From: a virus
Virus record (IMG/VR): IMGVR_UViG_3300042691_014897
Coordinates: 33,239 to 97,238 of that record
Direction: 5' to 3' (one strand)
Length of the DNA stretch: 64,000 nt
Position 1 is the first letter of the stretch. Every line of letters starts with the position of its first letter. A program made the position numbers and the translations under genes. Below are positions 34,477 to 44,800 of the stretch, one piece after another. The notes beneath the pieces are model-generated. The model had not been told where the DNA came from, ran no database searches, and worked only from the letters and a program-made list of their open reading frames with translations.

Positions 34477-35486
34477 AGGTTATTGTAGATCGCTAGTAGC
34501 GTGTTTTTATTATACGTGTCGCTTTCAATGTTTACAAGTTGACTGGACACAATCTGGTCGACTGATTCAAAAGATTGGATATCTATATTAGTATCAATTT
34601 CAACAGCTTTCTTTTCTGCAATCAAAGTCAATTCACGTATATCGTAATCGCCCATAAACTTTTCTTTGATAAAACTTGCTTCTTCATAGCTGATATCGAT
34701 ATCTAATGTTACACGTAAATGTTGCTTTGGTAGTATTAAACTGTCTGCTTCATCGATTAGTCTGCTTAGAGTTACAGTACGGAATGTCGGTTGCCCGGGC
34801 CAACTATAGTATTCTGGTTGCCCACCCCACTCTAATATCATCATACCTCGTTCATCGTCCCATGCGTCAGCATAATTGTGCGGAAAAGCATTGCCGATAT
34901 AGTGCATATTACCTTTACTTTGGCGTTTGTGAAAGTGTCCACTAAACCCTAGATCGTAACCTTGGAATGCGTCTAACTGAATCTCACCGTGGTCTGGCAT
35001 AGCAACCATAGCGTTCATGTAAAAGTGCGGCAGTTCAAAGTGACCAAAAATGTATTTGGCTTTCTTTTTACCGATCTGCTTCCACTCTTCCCCGACTAGC
35101 CACGGGCAAAGGGTAACGTCACCTTCAGTCATCGGGTGGTGTACAACGGTAATACCGGGAATGTACTTTCCAAATTCAACAGAATGTATGTCGCGTTTAT
35201 CTTTATAATAAAGATCATGGTTACCAGGAAAAAAGAAAAACTGATCAAAGGCACTACCCAGCTTTTCCAACGCTCTGAGGCTATAATCCATAGTAGTGAT
35301 ATTAAGACTGTTACGATTATGATGCCAATCTCCAAGAAATATTCCTGTATCACATCCTTCCTCCTTTGCTTTCGCGATGTACCAATCAACAAAATCTTCA
35401 CAATCTTGATTATGTACTCCGCTGTTAGATTTTAAACCGAAGTGTATATCTGTAAAACACGCGGCTTTTTTAAAAAGATTACTCAT
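34473..35486 (-). CDS. 47: recombination endonuclease nuclease subunit (gp47-like, Mre11/SbcD family)
   Basis: 337 aa, equal to the T4 gp47 size class (339). All phosphoesterase motifs are present: D13-I-H15, GDWHH (G52-D53-H55-H56), GNHD (88-91), GH at 148-149 and GHFH at 183-186. These ligands bind the two catalytic metals. It partners gp46, encoded next. The start overlaps the end of gp55 by 8 bases, showing tight translational linkage between late sigma and the recombination genes. Confidence 0.95.
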   Translation of the reverse strand: MSNLFKKAACFTDIHFGLKSNSGVHNQDCEDFVDWYIAKAKEEGCDTGIFLGDWHHNRNSLNITTMDYSLRALEKLGSAFDQFFFFPGNHDLYYKDKRDIHSVEFGKYIPGITVVHHPMTEGDVTLCPWLVGEEWKQIGKKKAKYIFGHFELPHFYMNAMVAMPDHGEIQLDAFQGYDLGFSGHFHKRQSKGNMHYIGNAFPHNYADAWDDERGMMILEWGGQPEYYSWPGQPTFRTVTLSRLIDEADSLILPKQHLRVTLDIDISYEEASFIKEKFMGDYDIRELTLIAEKKAVEIDTNIDIQSFESVDQIVSSQLVNIESDTYNKNTLLAIYNNL

Positions 35487-36318
35487 CGCTTGATCCTTCG
35501 CTATGGCGTTTCATTGCGGCTTCGTGTTCGCCTTGTCCTGTTCTAGAATAACTTGGATTCATACCGTTCATTTCTAAAATATCATCTCTAATATTCTGAT
35601 TCCGTTTTTCAATATTAATAACCCTGACAAATGAATTTGTGACAGCGGCAGTAAAATAAGCAAACGGATTATCGGACTTACTCTCATCAAACTGTAGACC
35701 TATTTGTGTTAACTGTAAAATAGCTTGTCCCTTCATTTCATCGTTATAAGTATAGCCACGAACGTTGCCCCTAGTAGCATATCGTTCACACAATTTGATC
35801 ATCATCCGTGCAAGATTGTTTGTTATTTGTCCGGCATCCTTATCAAAGTGTCCTTTGATTAAATCGCCTTTCCAGTGGCTCTTGCCAACACATACTAACT
35901 GGTCATTATCGTCAAATTTCCAGTGTTGGAATGGTGGAAAATTGACTTTATCGTGTTTGTCTGCTGTACTTTTAGGATTCTTTTTTCTGCCAACGTTTGT
36001 AGGAATATGATCAAACGTCATGATCCTAAAAATTAAATCTGTTTTGGCAATCTTTTTATAATCAACTTCGCAATCTGCTAGTTTGATCTTTTCACCAGCG
36101 GCTTTGCGTTTAGCATATTCTTCGTCGCCTTGCCTTTTAGCCCTATTACGCTTGGCTTCTGCTATAGTTCTAATGTTAATTTTTTCAATATTGGGTAAAA
36201 TAATATCGTATTGATGGTACTTTGGGTCGGTAAAACTACAGTAAGAACTTTTTGATTTGTGTATTTCCGACAACATATCCTTGTTGTTTAGGTAGTTAAC
36301 TTTCGGTTGTAATGTCAT
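35479..36318 (-). CDS. 55: RNA polymerase sigma factor for late transcription (gp55-like)
   Basis: 279 aa; T4 gp55 is 185, so this has an N-terminal extension rich in Lys and Arg (about residues 50-110, AEAKRNRAKRQGDEEYAKRK). The C-terminal half carries the gp55 sigma region 2-like core: NNLARMMIKLCERYATRGN, YTYNDEMKGQAILQLTQIGLQFDES and NPFAYFTAAVTNSFVRVINIEKRNQ. This binds core polymerase and the TATAAATA box. The start follows GGAG. It is first in an operon from a sigma70-type promoter, so host polymerase makes it before late genes turn on. In T4 it also needs gp33 and gp45; these are not in the window. Confidence 0.93.
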   Translation of the reverse strand: MTLQPKVNYLNNKDMLSEIHKSKSSYCSFTDPKYHQYDIILPNIEKINIRTIAEAKRNRAKRQGDEEYAKRKAAGEKIKLADCEVDYKKIAKTDLIFRIMTFDHIPTNVGRKKNPKSTADKHDKVNFPPFQHWKFDDNDQLVCVGKSHWKGDLIKGHFDKDAGQITNNLARMMIKLCERYATRGNVRGYTYNDEMKGQAILQLTQIGLQFDESKSDNPFAYFTAAVTNSFVRVINIEKRNQNIRDDILEMNGMNPSYSRTGQGEHEAAMKRHSEGSSDE

Positions 36319-36343
36319 TATAATTCAGTCTCCGGATTGTACA

Positions 36344-36372
36344 ATTATAAACTACGCAGTTTATAAAGTCAA
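36344..36372 (-). promoter_or_regulatory. sigma70-type promoter for the gp55-gp47-gp46 operon
   Basis: On the minus strand TTGACT (36372-36367) and TATAAT (36349-36344) are separated by exactly 17 bases, one mismatch from the bacterial consensus. The gp55 ATG is 26 bases beyond the -10 box. It fits early or middle expression by host polymerase. The spacer is filled by a perfect inverted repeat. Confidence 0.8.
36345..36366. promoter_or_regulatory. perfect 22-bp inverted repeat in promoter spacer, operator candidate
   Basis: TTATAAACT and AGTTTATAA arms (9 bp each, no mismatch) around ACGC. It occupies the whole spacer of the gp55 promoter and overlaps its -10 box, the classic place for a repressor site. 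No regulator gene is known here; DNA cruciform formation is an alternative. Confidence 0.5.
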
Positions 36373-36379
36373 ATAAATA
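36373..36379 (+). promoter_or_regulatory. late promoter-like box for the baseplate operon
   Basis: Plus strand AATAAATAC, 24 bases before the ATG at 36403, with GGGGAA as ribosome-binding site. It directly abuts the -35 box of the divergent sigma70-type promoter, so early and late polymerases would exclude each other. Confidence 0.6.
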
Positions 36380-36402
36380 CTTTACCAAATGGGGAAATAG
36401 AT

Positions 36403-37407
36403 ATGGCAGTTACTAGAGGACAAAGTTTTAATTCAAAAATCGCATCAACATCGGCAACATTCGGTGCTGCCGCAAATGCAGTAGGAACTGCTAGTAGATT
36501 AAGTGCCGCTATTAGCACAGGGTACCAAACTGGCGGTGTAGTTAGTGCTATACGAGCAGTTAACCTTCCAGCCGCAGGCGAAGCAATCGGTGACATTACT
36601 AGTGCTATAGCATCCTTCGGCGGTGATGCAAATGCAAATGATTGGCGTGTCAGACTAAGTCTCCCAACGTGGACTAGTTTTAGAAATAGTCCTGTGCTTA
36701 AACCGCTCAAAGAATCAGGCGGCTTGATATTTCCCTATACGCCACAAATTGCTGTAAGGTCTTCTGCAAAGTACGGCCAAGATCAGATAGTTCATTCTAA
36801 TTTTACATTCCAGTCTTTTAGGAATAGTGATCCTGGATCTATTGAAATTACAGCACCAATGAACGTTGAAGATAGTTCTCAAGCATTATATTGGATTGCG
36901 GCAGTTCATTATTTACGTAGTGCGTCCAAAATGTTTAGCGGAAATGATCCAAAGGCAGGAAATCCTCCTCCGGTAGTCTTGTTGAATGGCTACGGTAATT
37001 ATGTGTTCAAGAATGTTCCGGTGGTTATTACTTCATTTAATTTACAGTTACCACAAGATTCAGATTATATCTCAACCGATGTTGTTGGTTCAGCCGCCGG
37101 CGCAGTAGCAGGTGTAGCAGACAGCATTGGCGGCCTTGCAGATACATTAGGAGAAACATTAGGTGGAGGCATTCCAGGAATAACTAGTACAATTAGTAAT
37201 ATTGCAGGCGGAGTTAGCCAAGTAGCAGGTCTGTTAGGTGCCTTTGGTATCGGAGGATCAACTAGTGGTGGCCGAGCTTATGTACCAGCAAAGAGTCAAT
37301 TTACAATTAGCCTAATGCCAATGTACAGTCGTTCAAGTGCTCGTAAATTTAGCCTTGACAGATTTGTTACTGGCGGATATTTAAACGGCGGATTCGGATA
37401 CATTTAA
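36403..37407 (+). CDS. baseplate tail-tube cap protein (gp48-like)
   Basis: 334 aa (T4 gp48 364, gp54 320). The N-terminal 90 residues are Ala/Gly/Ser-rich, then NDWRVRLSLP, GLIFPYTPQIAVRSSAKYGQ and FRNSDPGSIEITAPMNVE, which resemble the T4-like tube cap proteins that terminate the baseplate and seed the tail tube. A C-terminal Gly-rich hydrophobic stretch (about 225-285) is unusual. It begins the plus-strand baseplate operon and is followed by gp53 after 1 base. gp54 is the other possibility. Confidence 0.65.
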   Translation: MAVTRGQSFNSKIASTSATFGAAANAVGTASRLSAAISTGYQTGGVVSAIRAVNLPAAGEAIGDITSAIASFGGDANANDWRVRLSLPTWTSFRNSPVLKPLKESGGLIFPYTPQIAVRSSAKYGQDQIVHSNFTFQSFRNSDPGSIEITAPMNVEDSSQALYWIAAVHYLRSASKMFSGNDPKAGNPPPVVLLNGYGNYVFKNVPVVITSFNLQLPQDSDYISTDVVGSAAGAVAGVADSIGGLADTLGETLGGGIPGITSTISNIAGGVSQVAGLLGAFGIGGSTSGGRAYVPAKSQFTISLMPMYSRSSARKFSLDRFVTGGYLNGGFGYI

Positions 37408-37408
37408 T

Positions 37409-37711
37409 ATGTCAGCAAACTATACAAATACCAGCCCATGGTTTACTACAGAAATATCTCAAGACTATCTAGACATTCTAAAAATTAGACCAGTTAGTGC
37501 TGAACCAGATGATTTTTTATACACAATCGAAGCACAATATACATATCGTCCAGATTTGTTAGCATTTGATTTATACGGTGAACCTAGCCTCTGGTGGGTC
37601 TTTATACAAAGAAATCTAGATGTCTTACAAGATCCAATCTTTGATTTTGTTCCAGGAAAGAAAATTTATATTCCGAAGAACAGCAGTTTAAGAACTGTGT
37701 TAGGATTATAA
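37409..37711 (+). CDS. 53: baseplate wedge protein (gp53-like)
   Basis: 100 aa; T4 gp53 is 196, so this is the short form seen in marine T4-like phages. Residues from about 58 on (DLLAFDLYGEPSLWWVFIQRNLDVLQDPIFDFVPGKKIYIP) show the LysM-like wedge pattern of the family. gp53 locks baseplate wedges together around the hub. Tight spacing (1 base both sides) to the tube cap and hub genes supports the baseplate assignment. Confidence 0.85.
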   Translation: MSANYTNTSPWFTTEISQDYLDILKIRPVSAEPDDFLYTIEAQYTYRPDLLAFDLYGEPSLWWVFIQRNLDVLQDPIFDFVPGKKIYIPKNSSLRTVLGL

Positions 37712-37712
37712 A

Positions 37713-39917
37713 ATGACAAATATTTTAGGATCAATTGCATCTGTAGCATCGTCAGTAAAATCAGCATTTACTAGCGTTGGAAAACTAGCATCTCCGCTCG
37801 GTGGCGCACTTCCTGCACAGAATGTATTATCAAAGTATGCAAGCTATACCTATGTAATCGGCATTAGCTCGATGTCTATTAATGATGCAAACTATCCTGA
37901 CATTTCTTATAGAGCGGGAAAAGTATTACCTTTAATTTGTAAAAGTGCAGGCGCAGATCCTGATAATCGTGTAAACACATTTTATGGAAAGTATGACTAT
38001 TTTCTTGATAACCTTAATTTTGAAAGTGTCATAGGATTAGAAGATGCTCGTTCCACTAACGTGACTACACTTCAGTTTGATATAGTTGAGCCTTACAGTT
38101 TAGGTGTGTTTATGTTATCTTTGCAAAGCGCGGCATATCAGCAAGGATTTAAAAACTGGAGAGATGCTCCGTTTTTGTTAACAATCGAATTTAGAGGAAA
38201 TACTGAAACAGGAACATTGTCTAAGATTCCATTTTCAACAAGACATATACCTTTTAAATTTAGTACGATTACAATGCGAGGCAGTGAACAAGGTTCTAGA
38301 TACTCGTGCATAGGTTATGCAACAAACTCGGAAGCATTAACAACACGATACGCTAATTTAAAAACTGACTCATCAATTAAAGGAAAGACTGTACAAGAAA
38401 TTTTACAAACCGGTGAACAAAGTTTACAGGCTGTTGTTAATCAACATCTTAAAGAATATAAAGATAAAGGAACAGTTGAGGTTCCTGACGAAGTAGTAAT
38501 ACTATTCCCTAAAGAAATAGCGTCATCGGCATCGTCAGCTAATGCTCCAACTGGCGGCGCAACAGCGAGTACAGCAACAGCTCAACCCTCAAGTACTGCG
38601 GCTGACATTAATAAAAAATTAGGAGTAGCACAAAGTCCTGTTAACAAGACTCTAGTACAATCCGCGGGTGCTGTTAATGAGATCGGAAGCTCCGCTATGG
38701 GATTCAGCTATGCTCGAAAAGCAGATGGTTCTTTAGCTAAAGAAGGAGATACAGTTGACGAAAAGACTGGCAAGTGGTCTAGAGGAAGTTTACAAGTTAA
38801 TCCCGAAGAAGGAACTTTGAAATTTGGTAAACAAATGGACATTCCTTCTGTGATTAATCAAGTACTATTGACTAGTAAGTACGCAGAAAATCAATTAAAA
38901 GAAAACAAATTAGATAATGACGGTATGCGTACATGGTGGAGAATAGATACGCAGGTGTATTATATTGATAGTCCTGAGAATGTTAAGAAAACAGGAGTAT
39001 ATCCAAGGATACTAGTTTATAGAGTAATACCTTATAAAGCACACTCTGGCGCAATTACGGCAGTTAACGAACCACCACCAGGCTATACTAACATTCGCCA
39101 GCAGGTAGTAAAAGAATACAATTATATCTATACAGGAAAAAATACAGAAATACTAAAATTTGATATTGATTTTAGTGTAGGCTTTACTAATATTCTTGCC
39201 GCAGACAATTATAAAGGATCTGCTGATCAGTCCCTAGCAGAAAGGAAAGCGCAATCAATTGATCCATCTGCTCCGGTAAAAGATGTACAGAAAGGATCTT
39301 TACCTCCTGATCAGCCAGGTAATTACGGTACGACGCAAAATCTTCCGATATTATTAGAAACAGCATATGACCGACTTGGGGGCGGCGGCACAGAAACACC
39401 GGCTATGAGAGCTGCCAAGGTATTCCATAATGCTATAACTAATCCAAACGATATGGTTGTTCTTAATATGGATATAGTAGGCGACCCGTACTGGGTCGTT
39501 AACAGCGGTCTCGGTAATTATACAGCAAAATCAGTAGATGGTGTAAAAGATTTAAACAAGGATGGATCAGTTAATTGGCAAAACGGTGAAGTTGATATAT
39601 TAGTAAATTTTCGTAGTCCCTTTGATATTAATCAAACTACAGGAATGTATGATTTTAAATCTCCTAATATTTTCGATATCTCGTCAGCCTCGGGAGCAAG
39701 TCCTACACTAGGATTCAGTGGACTTTATAGAATCAATAGAGTGACTAATATTTTCAGAGGCGGAAGTTTTAGACAAACTCTAAAAGGAAATAGACGACCT
39801 CTACAAGAATCTAAGAAAGCTCCAGATCCGAAGAAAACAATGAGTTCTAATACTCCTGTACCTGAATCAGATAAAAAAGGTTATGCAACCGACCCTAATG
39901 GAAACGGATTATATTAA
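37713..39917 (+). CDS. probable baseplate hub protein (gp27-like), 734 aa
   Basis: 734 aa. A hydrophobic Ser/Ala-rich start is followed by KYASYTYVIGISSMSIND and NLNFESVIGLEDARSTN, then TTLQFDIVEPYSLGVFML, a pattern of tube-like beta domains in myovirus hub proteins. A second such domain appears about 395-500 (TWWRIDTQVYYIDS, YRVIPYK). The C-terminal tail (about 700-734) is Lys/Pro-rich and disordered. T4 gp27 is 391 aa, so this is nearly twice as long. It is followed at once (TAATG overlap) by the gp5-like spike, the partner of gp27 in T4. That adjacency is the main argument; direct homology is not secure. Confidence 0.5.
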   Translation: MTNILGSIASVASSVKSAFTSVGKLASPLGGALPAQNVLSKYASYTYVIGISSMSINDANYPDISYRAGKVLPLICKSAGADPDNRVNTFYGKYDYFLDNLNFESVIGLEDARSTNVTTLQFDIVEPYSLGVFMLSLQSAAYQQGFKNWRDAPFLLTIEFRGNTETGTLSKIPFSTRHIPFKFSTITMRGSEQGSRYSCIGYATNSEALTTRYANLKTDSSIKGKTVQEILQTGEQSLQAVVNQHLKEYKDKGTVEVPDEVVILFPKEIASSASSANAPTGGATASTATAQPSSTAADINKKLGVAQSPVNKTLVQSAGAVNEIGSSAMGFSYARKADGSLAKEGDTVDEKTGKWSRGSLQVNPEEGTLKFGKQMDIPSVINQVLLTSKYAENQLKENKLDNDGMRTWWRIDTQVYYIDSPENVKKTGVYPRILVYRVIPYKAHSGAITAVNEPPPGYTNIRQQVVKEYNYIYTGKNTEILKFDIDFSVGFTNILAADNYKGSADQSLAERKAQSIDPSAPVKDVQKGSLPPDQPGNYGTTQNLPILLETAYDRLGGGGTETPAMRAAKVFHNAITNPNDMVVLNMDIVGDPYWVVNSGLGNYTAKSVDGVKDLNKDGSVNWQNGEVDILVNFRSPFDINQTTGMYDFKSPNIFDISSASGASPTLGFSGLYRINRVTNIFRGGSFRQTLKGNRRPLQESKKAPDPKKTMSSNTPVPESDKKGYATDPNGNGLY

Positions 39918-41383
39918 TGAGTGATAATAACGTAACTATATCATCAGATATGCCTCCGGTTGCCCCGGGTATATATCTTGCGACTGTAACAGGTATTCTT
40001 GATCCTTCGTTTAACGGAATGCTTCAAGTAAAATTAATCCATGCAGGTTCTGGAAACAGTAATTACAGAGGACAACATCTGCCAGTCAAATATATGAGTC
40101 CGTTCTTTGGGTCTACTAGTAGTAATTACACCAAGAAACAAGACGATTACGATAGCACACAAAAGAGTTACGGTATGTGGATGATTCCGCCAGATGTTGG
40201 CAATACAGTAATTGTTCTGTTCATGCAAGGTAGTCCAAAGTTTGGATACTATATCGGGTGTGTTCCTGATGATGATATGAATTTTTCTGTTCCTGGACTT
40301 GCCGCAACAAAGTATAACATTGACGGTGTTGAAGAGCGTGTACCTGTAGCAGAATTTAATAGGAAAATAAATGACCAAGTTAAGACTCCTACAAAGATTC
40401 CTAAACCACAACATTTGTTTACTGAGAGATTAGTAGAACAGGGACTTATTAAAGACGACACTCGAGGAATAACAACTAGTAGTGCAAGACGAGAAGTACC
40501 AAGTACAGTTTTTGGAATATCTACCCCGGGGCCAGTCGATGAAGCCGGACCAAAGGGCGAAGTAGGCACAAAAGACGACTTCGCCAATGTTCCAGTTAGC
40601 AGGCTAGGCGGCACGACTTTTGTGATGGATGATGGCGACTCATACTTTTTAAGAAAGACGCTAGCCGGAGAAGGCCCTCCTGAGTACGCTAGTGTTGAGA
40701 ATGAAGACTTTAGCGGTTTGCTAGATGTTCCACACAACGAGCTTGTAAGGATTAGGACTAGAACAGGCCATCAAATACTGCTACACAACTCTGAAGACCT
40801 AATTTATATCGGTAATGCTAAAGGTACATCTTGGATAGAGTTATCTAGTAATGGTAAGATAGACATTTACGCTGAGGACAGCATCAGCATTCATACAAAA
40901 AATGATTTAAACATCCTTGCAGATAGAGATATAAATTTAGAAGCTAAAAGAAATATTAATATCAAAGCCGGAGGAACATCGCAGATAGAATCGGTAGTTA
41001 ATACAAAAGTTTATTCAGGCTCGAGTACATTTATTACCTCCGGCGGATCTTCACACATTAACAGCGGAGCAAATCATATCGAATCTACTGGAGGAAAAAT
41101 TTACATGAATAGCTCCACCGGCGCTATTGCAGTCGAGCCATTAAAAACTTATAACTTACCGGATGAAACCGGCGAGGTATCTATAGAATCAATTATGTTG
41201 CGAGTTCCTACCCACGAACCTTGGCCACATCATGAGAACCTAGATCCTCTAGCAGTTTCTCCAGAAAAAACAGATTCGTCACAAGGCGCTGATATACCAG
41301 TACCAACTGCCTGGACTAACTATTCTCTAACAACAGATACATTTGAAATGTTTGTTAGACCAACACCTTCTCAGGAGGCATAA
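39917..41383 (+). CDS. 5: baseplate hub spike protein (gp5-like), no lysozyme domain
   Basis: 488 aa; T4 gp5 is 575. Residues about 15-130 form an OB-fold-like head (APGIYLATVTGILDP, then YGMWMIPPDVGNTVIVLFMQG and GYYIGCVPDD). A variable linker with many Thr/Pro follows. Residues about 300-405 carry the short hydrophobic-alternating repeats of the trimeric beta-helix needle (IDIYAEDSISIHTKNDLNI, INLEAKRNINIKAGG). The T4-type lysozyme domain between head and helix is absent; no E/D/T catalytic motif is seen. So peptidoglycan cleavage must come from elsewhere. The stop codon of the hub gene and this ATG overlap by one base. Confidence 0.85.
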   Translation: MSDNNVTISSDMPPVAPGIYLATVTGILDPSFNGMLQVKLIHAGSGNSNYRGQHLPVKYMSPFFGSTSSNYTKKQDDYDSTQKSYGMWMIPPDVGNTVIVLFMQGSPKFGYYIGCVPDDDMNFSVPGLAATKYNIDGVEERVPVAEFNRKINDQVKTPTKIPKPQHLFTERLVEQGLIKDDTRGITTSSARREVPSTVFGISTPGPVDEAGPKGEVGTKDDFANVPVSRLGGTTFVMDDGDSYFLRKTLAGEGPPEYASVENEDFSGLLDVPHNELVRIRTRTGHQILLHNSEDLIYIGNAKGTSWIELSSNGKIDIYAEDSISIHTKNDLNILADRDINLEAKRNINIKAGGTSQIESVVNTKVYSGSSTFITSGGSSHINSGANHIESTGGKIYMNSSTGAIAVEPLKTYNLPDETGEVSIESIMLRVPTHEPWPHHENLDPLAVSPEKTDSSQGADIPVPTAWTNYSLTTDTFEMFVRPTPSQEA

Positions 41384-41386
41384 AGC

Positions 41387-41830
41387 ATGGGAACAAATGC
41401 AAATTTATACGATAAGGTAATTTTAAAACCTAACATTAGAAATGAATTAATTACTCCTAAGACTTATAAAGGTTTTAGCACAGTTAGTACTGATACAGAA
41501 AATTTTTCTTTATATGATTTTCAACTGATACAACAAGATATATTAAATCATTTTTATACACGGCAAGGCGAACGCTTGATGAATCCTACATTCGGCACAA
41601 TTATATGGGACTTGTTGTTTGAACCTCTTACAGAAGAACTAAAAGATCTAATAGTTCAAAACGTCAACGAAATTGTAAACTACGATCCTCGGGTCAGGGC
41701 AGAAAATCCTATCATTACACAATACGAATCTGGAATACAGATCGAATGTGTGCTTACCTATTTGCCGTACAACATCAGCCAAGCGATGCAACTACGATTT
41801 GATCAAGCCAACGGATTACTTGTAGGATAA
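41387..41830 (+). CDS. 25: baseplate wedge protein (gp25-like)
   Basis: 147 aa with a perfect AGGAGG site. The gp25/lysozyme-like fold pattern is plain: FSLYDFQLIQQDILNHFYTRQGERLMNPTFGTIIWDLLFEPL, then NVNEIVNYDPRVRAEN, with the conserved E and DPR residues of the family, and a beta-strand end. It is the most conserved wedge protein of contractile machines and contacts the sheath. Encoded just before gp6, as in T4. Confidence 0.95.
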   Translation: MGTNANLYDKVILKPNIRNELITPKTYKGFSTVSTDTENFSLYDFQLIQQDILNHFYTRQGERLMNPTFGTIIWDLLFEPLTEELKDLIVQNVNEIVNYDPRVRAENPIITQYESGIQIECVLTYLPYNISQAMQLRFDQANGLLVG

Positions 41831-41852
41831 TATACGCAGATAATTTTTATCG

Positions 41853-41859
41853 ATAAATA
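41853..41859 (+). promoter_or_regulatory. late promoter-like box before gp6
   Basis: Plus strand CGATAAATATTG, 18 bases before the gp6 ATG, in the 47-base gap after gp25. An additional internal start for the gp6 and giant gp7-position genes. Confidence 0.55.
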
Positions 41860-41877
41860 TTGTTATTAGGACAGATC

Positions 41878-44800
41878 ATGAGTGTAACTACTAGACAAAA
41901 CAGATTATTAATTGCGGAAGATTGGAAAAAGATATATCAAAGTTTCCGCAACGCAGATTTCCAAAGCTACGACTTTGAAAATTTACGTCGCACAATGATC
42001 GATTATATCCGTCAAAACTATCCAGAAGACTATAACGATTACATTGAATCCAGCGAATACCTTGCCCTAATTGACCTTATTGCGTTCTTGGGCCAAAGCA
42101 TAGCGTTCCGTGTCGATTTAAATGCTCGTGACAACTTCTTAGAATTAGCAGAGCGTAGAGAGAGTGTTCTAAGACTTGCAAGAATGCTTAGTTATAATCC
42201 TAAGAGAAATATAGCGGCAACAGGTCTTTTAAAATTCACATCAGTAACAACAACAGAGAATGTCATCGATAGTAACGGACGAAATCTGTCCGGACAAATT
42301 ATTACATGGAATGATCCTAGCAACTCTAATTGGTACGACCAGTTTATAAAAGTAATAAATGCCGGATTCTCTAAGACACAACAATTTGGTAATCCGTCGG
42401 ACAAGGCCACAATTTACGGCATACCTACAGAACAGTATCGCTTCCAGAGCTTGGGAGAATCTGCACCAGTTTTTGGTTTTACAAAAACCGTTGCCGGCCG
42501 ACCTATGTCTTTTGAAGTAGTAAGCACATCCTTTAGCGGACAGACCTACATATATGAAGAACAGCCAAAATTAGGCAATAAGATCAGCTGTATATATAGA
42601 GACGATGGTCGCGGCCCAAGTTCTTCTAGTTCTGGTTTCTTTATGAAATTTGTTCAAGGCGAATTAAACACTGGAACGTTTACTATATCACAGCCTGGTA
42701 CTAATGAATCTATTGACATTGATGCACAAAATATTAATAATACCGACGTATGGTTATACAAGTTAGATAAAGATGGCAACGAAGATGTCTTGTGGACACC
42801 TGTTAGTAATTTCGAAGCAAACAACATTATCTATAACAGCGTCAATAAAAGTATTAGATCGATTTACTCTGTGATTACTAGAAATAACGATGCCGTAAGT
42901 TTACAGTTTAGTGATGGTACTTTTGGAGATCTTCCACTGGGAACATTCCGTGTTTATTACAGAATAAGCAACGCATTGGAATATACAATCAATACACAAG
43001 ATATTCGTAATATCAGTATATCATTTCCTTATATATCAAACACTGGACAGCAAGAGACTTTATCAGTCACGATGAACTTGGCCTCGAGTGTAAGTAATGC
43101 AACAGCAGCCGAAACTAACGAAGACATTAAGGCAAATGCTCCTGCTACTTACTATACACAGAATAGAATGATTACAGGGGAAGATTATAACATAACTCCT
43201 TTATCGTCTAGCTCTCAAATAGCTAAAGTTAAAGCAGTTAACAGAACTAGTTCGGGTATAAGTCGATATTTTGATTTATCAGATCCTACAGGAAAGTACA
43301 GTTCGACTATTTTATTTGCGAACGACGGGGTCGTTTATCGAGAAGAATTTAAATCTTCAAGTCGGTTTTCTTATCAAAACAAAACAGATATTGAGGGAAT
43401 AATCTATAATCAAATATTTGATATTCTTAAAGATCCTAATCTTAAAAATTTTTACTACGCTAATTTTATTGTGTTTATTACTTCAAGTCTTGATATTATT
43501 TGGAATAATATAACATCTGATAGTAACTTATCTACTGGTTATGTTAGTTCCGGAGATACAATATTTAAAGTCGGAACATTTACTTCTAACGATTTAAAAT
43601 ATTTAAGATCGGGGTGTTTAATAAAGTTCTCTGCTCCTGAAGGAAAATACTTTGATACAAAAAATTCTAATCGACTAGTTACGGGATCAGCTACAGTTGC
43701 TGGCGCCGAGACAGTCTTATGGGCTGAAGCTATAACAGTTGAAGATGACGGCACCGCTGCCGGCACAGGTGTAAACTCTGACGGTTTTGGTCCTATAACA
43801 TTAAACAGAATAATTCCTCAAGGGTCGATTATTACACAAATAATTCCAAGGTGGAGAACAGTCATTGAGACTTCAACGATTGCAACAATGGTTGATTTGA
43901 TTTTTTCAAATAAGCCATTTGGTCTAAGATATGATTCAGAAAACCAGCAATGGAAAATTGTCTTTGAGTTAAATCTTGATGCACGAAATAATTTTAGTTT
44001 AGGTAAGCAAGGCGACCAAACAAATCAAAGACAAGATGCTAGCTGGTTATTGTTGTTTACTACAGATAACGAGTATTATACAGTTACAGCTCGAATTCAA
44101 AGATATGTATTTGAAAGCGATAAGGAAATCAGATTCTATTTTGATTCCAGCAACAAAGTCTACGACAGTAAAAATAATGCAGTTATAAAAGATACAATTA
44201 AATTCCTTAGTGTTAATACTCAGCCGGAAAACACACTAGCATTTACTAATGATAAGGTCTGGGACATTGTTAGCGAATACATCGGATTAGATGGGTACGT
44301 AGATACTAAAAAAATTATTATAGCATTCGGAGATTCAGATGATAATGGTGTAGTAGATAATCCAGAAATGTTTAATGAATTAGTCATACCTGCATCTGGA
44401 AATATCTCTTTACAAAACAAATATATTGTTTTAGAAAAATATATTATTAGTGCCGGACAAGAAGATTATCAATATGTTGACAACTCCTCTGGCCTAGTAA
44501 CTATTTTAGGAACAAAGCCTACTAGTTATTCAGTCTCTGATAACGGAAAATATTTTTATTTTGTAGACACAAATACAGTTTGTAAATTAGATGTAACTCT
44601 TTCAAATCCGTGGATCCCGACATTGGATTATAAAATTTATATCGGCAGAGACAATCTTAAATTTCAATATAACCATAATGCTGATTACGAATCAAGAATT
44701 GATCCGGGCGTAAGCAATATTATTGATATTTTTGTGTTAACCAAGTCGTACGATACTAGATTTAGACAGTGGATTAATGGATCTATAGTTAATAAACCAC

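Noticed and set aside
41860-41877. TTG start for gp6
   Set aside because: The ATG at 41878 has TTAGGA and matches the usual gp6 N-terminus.
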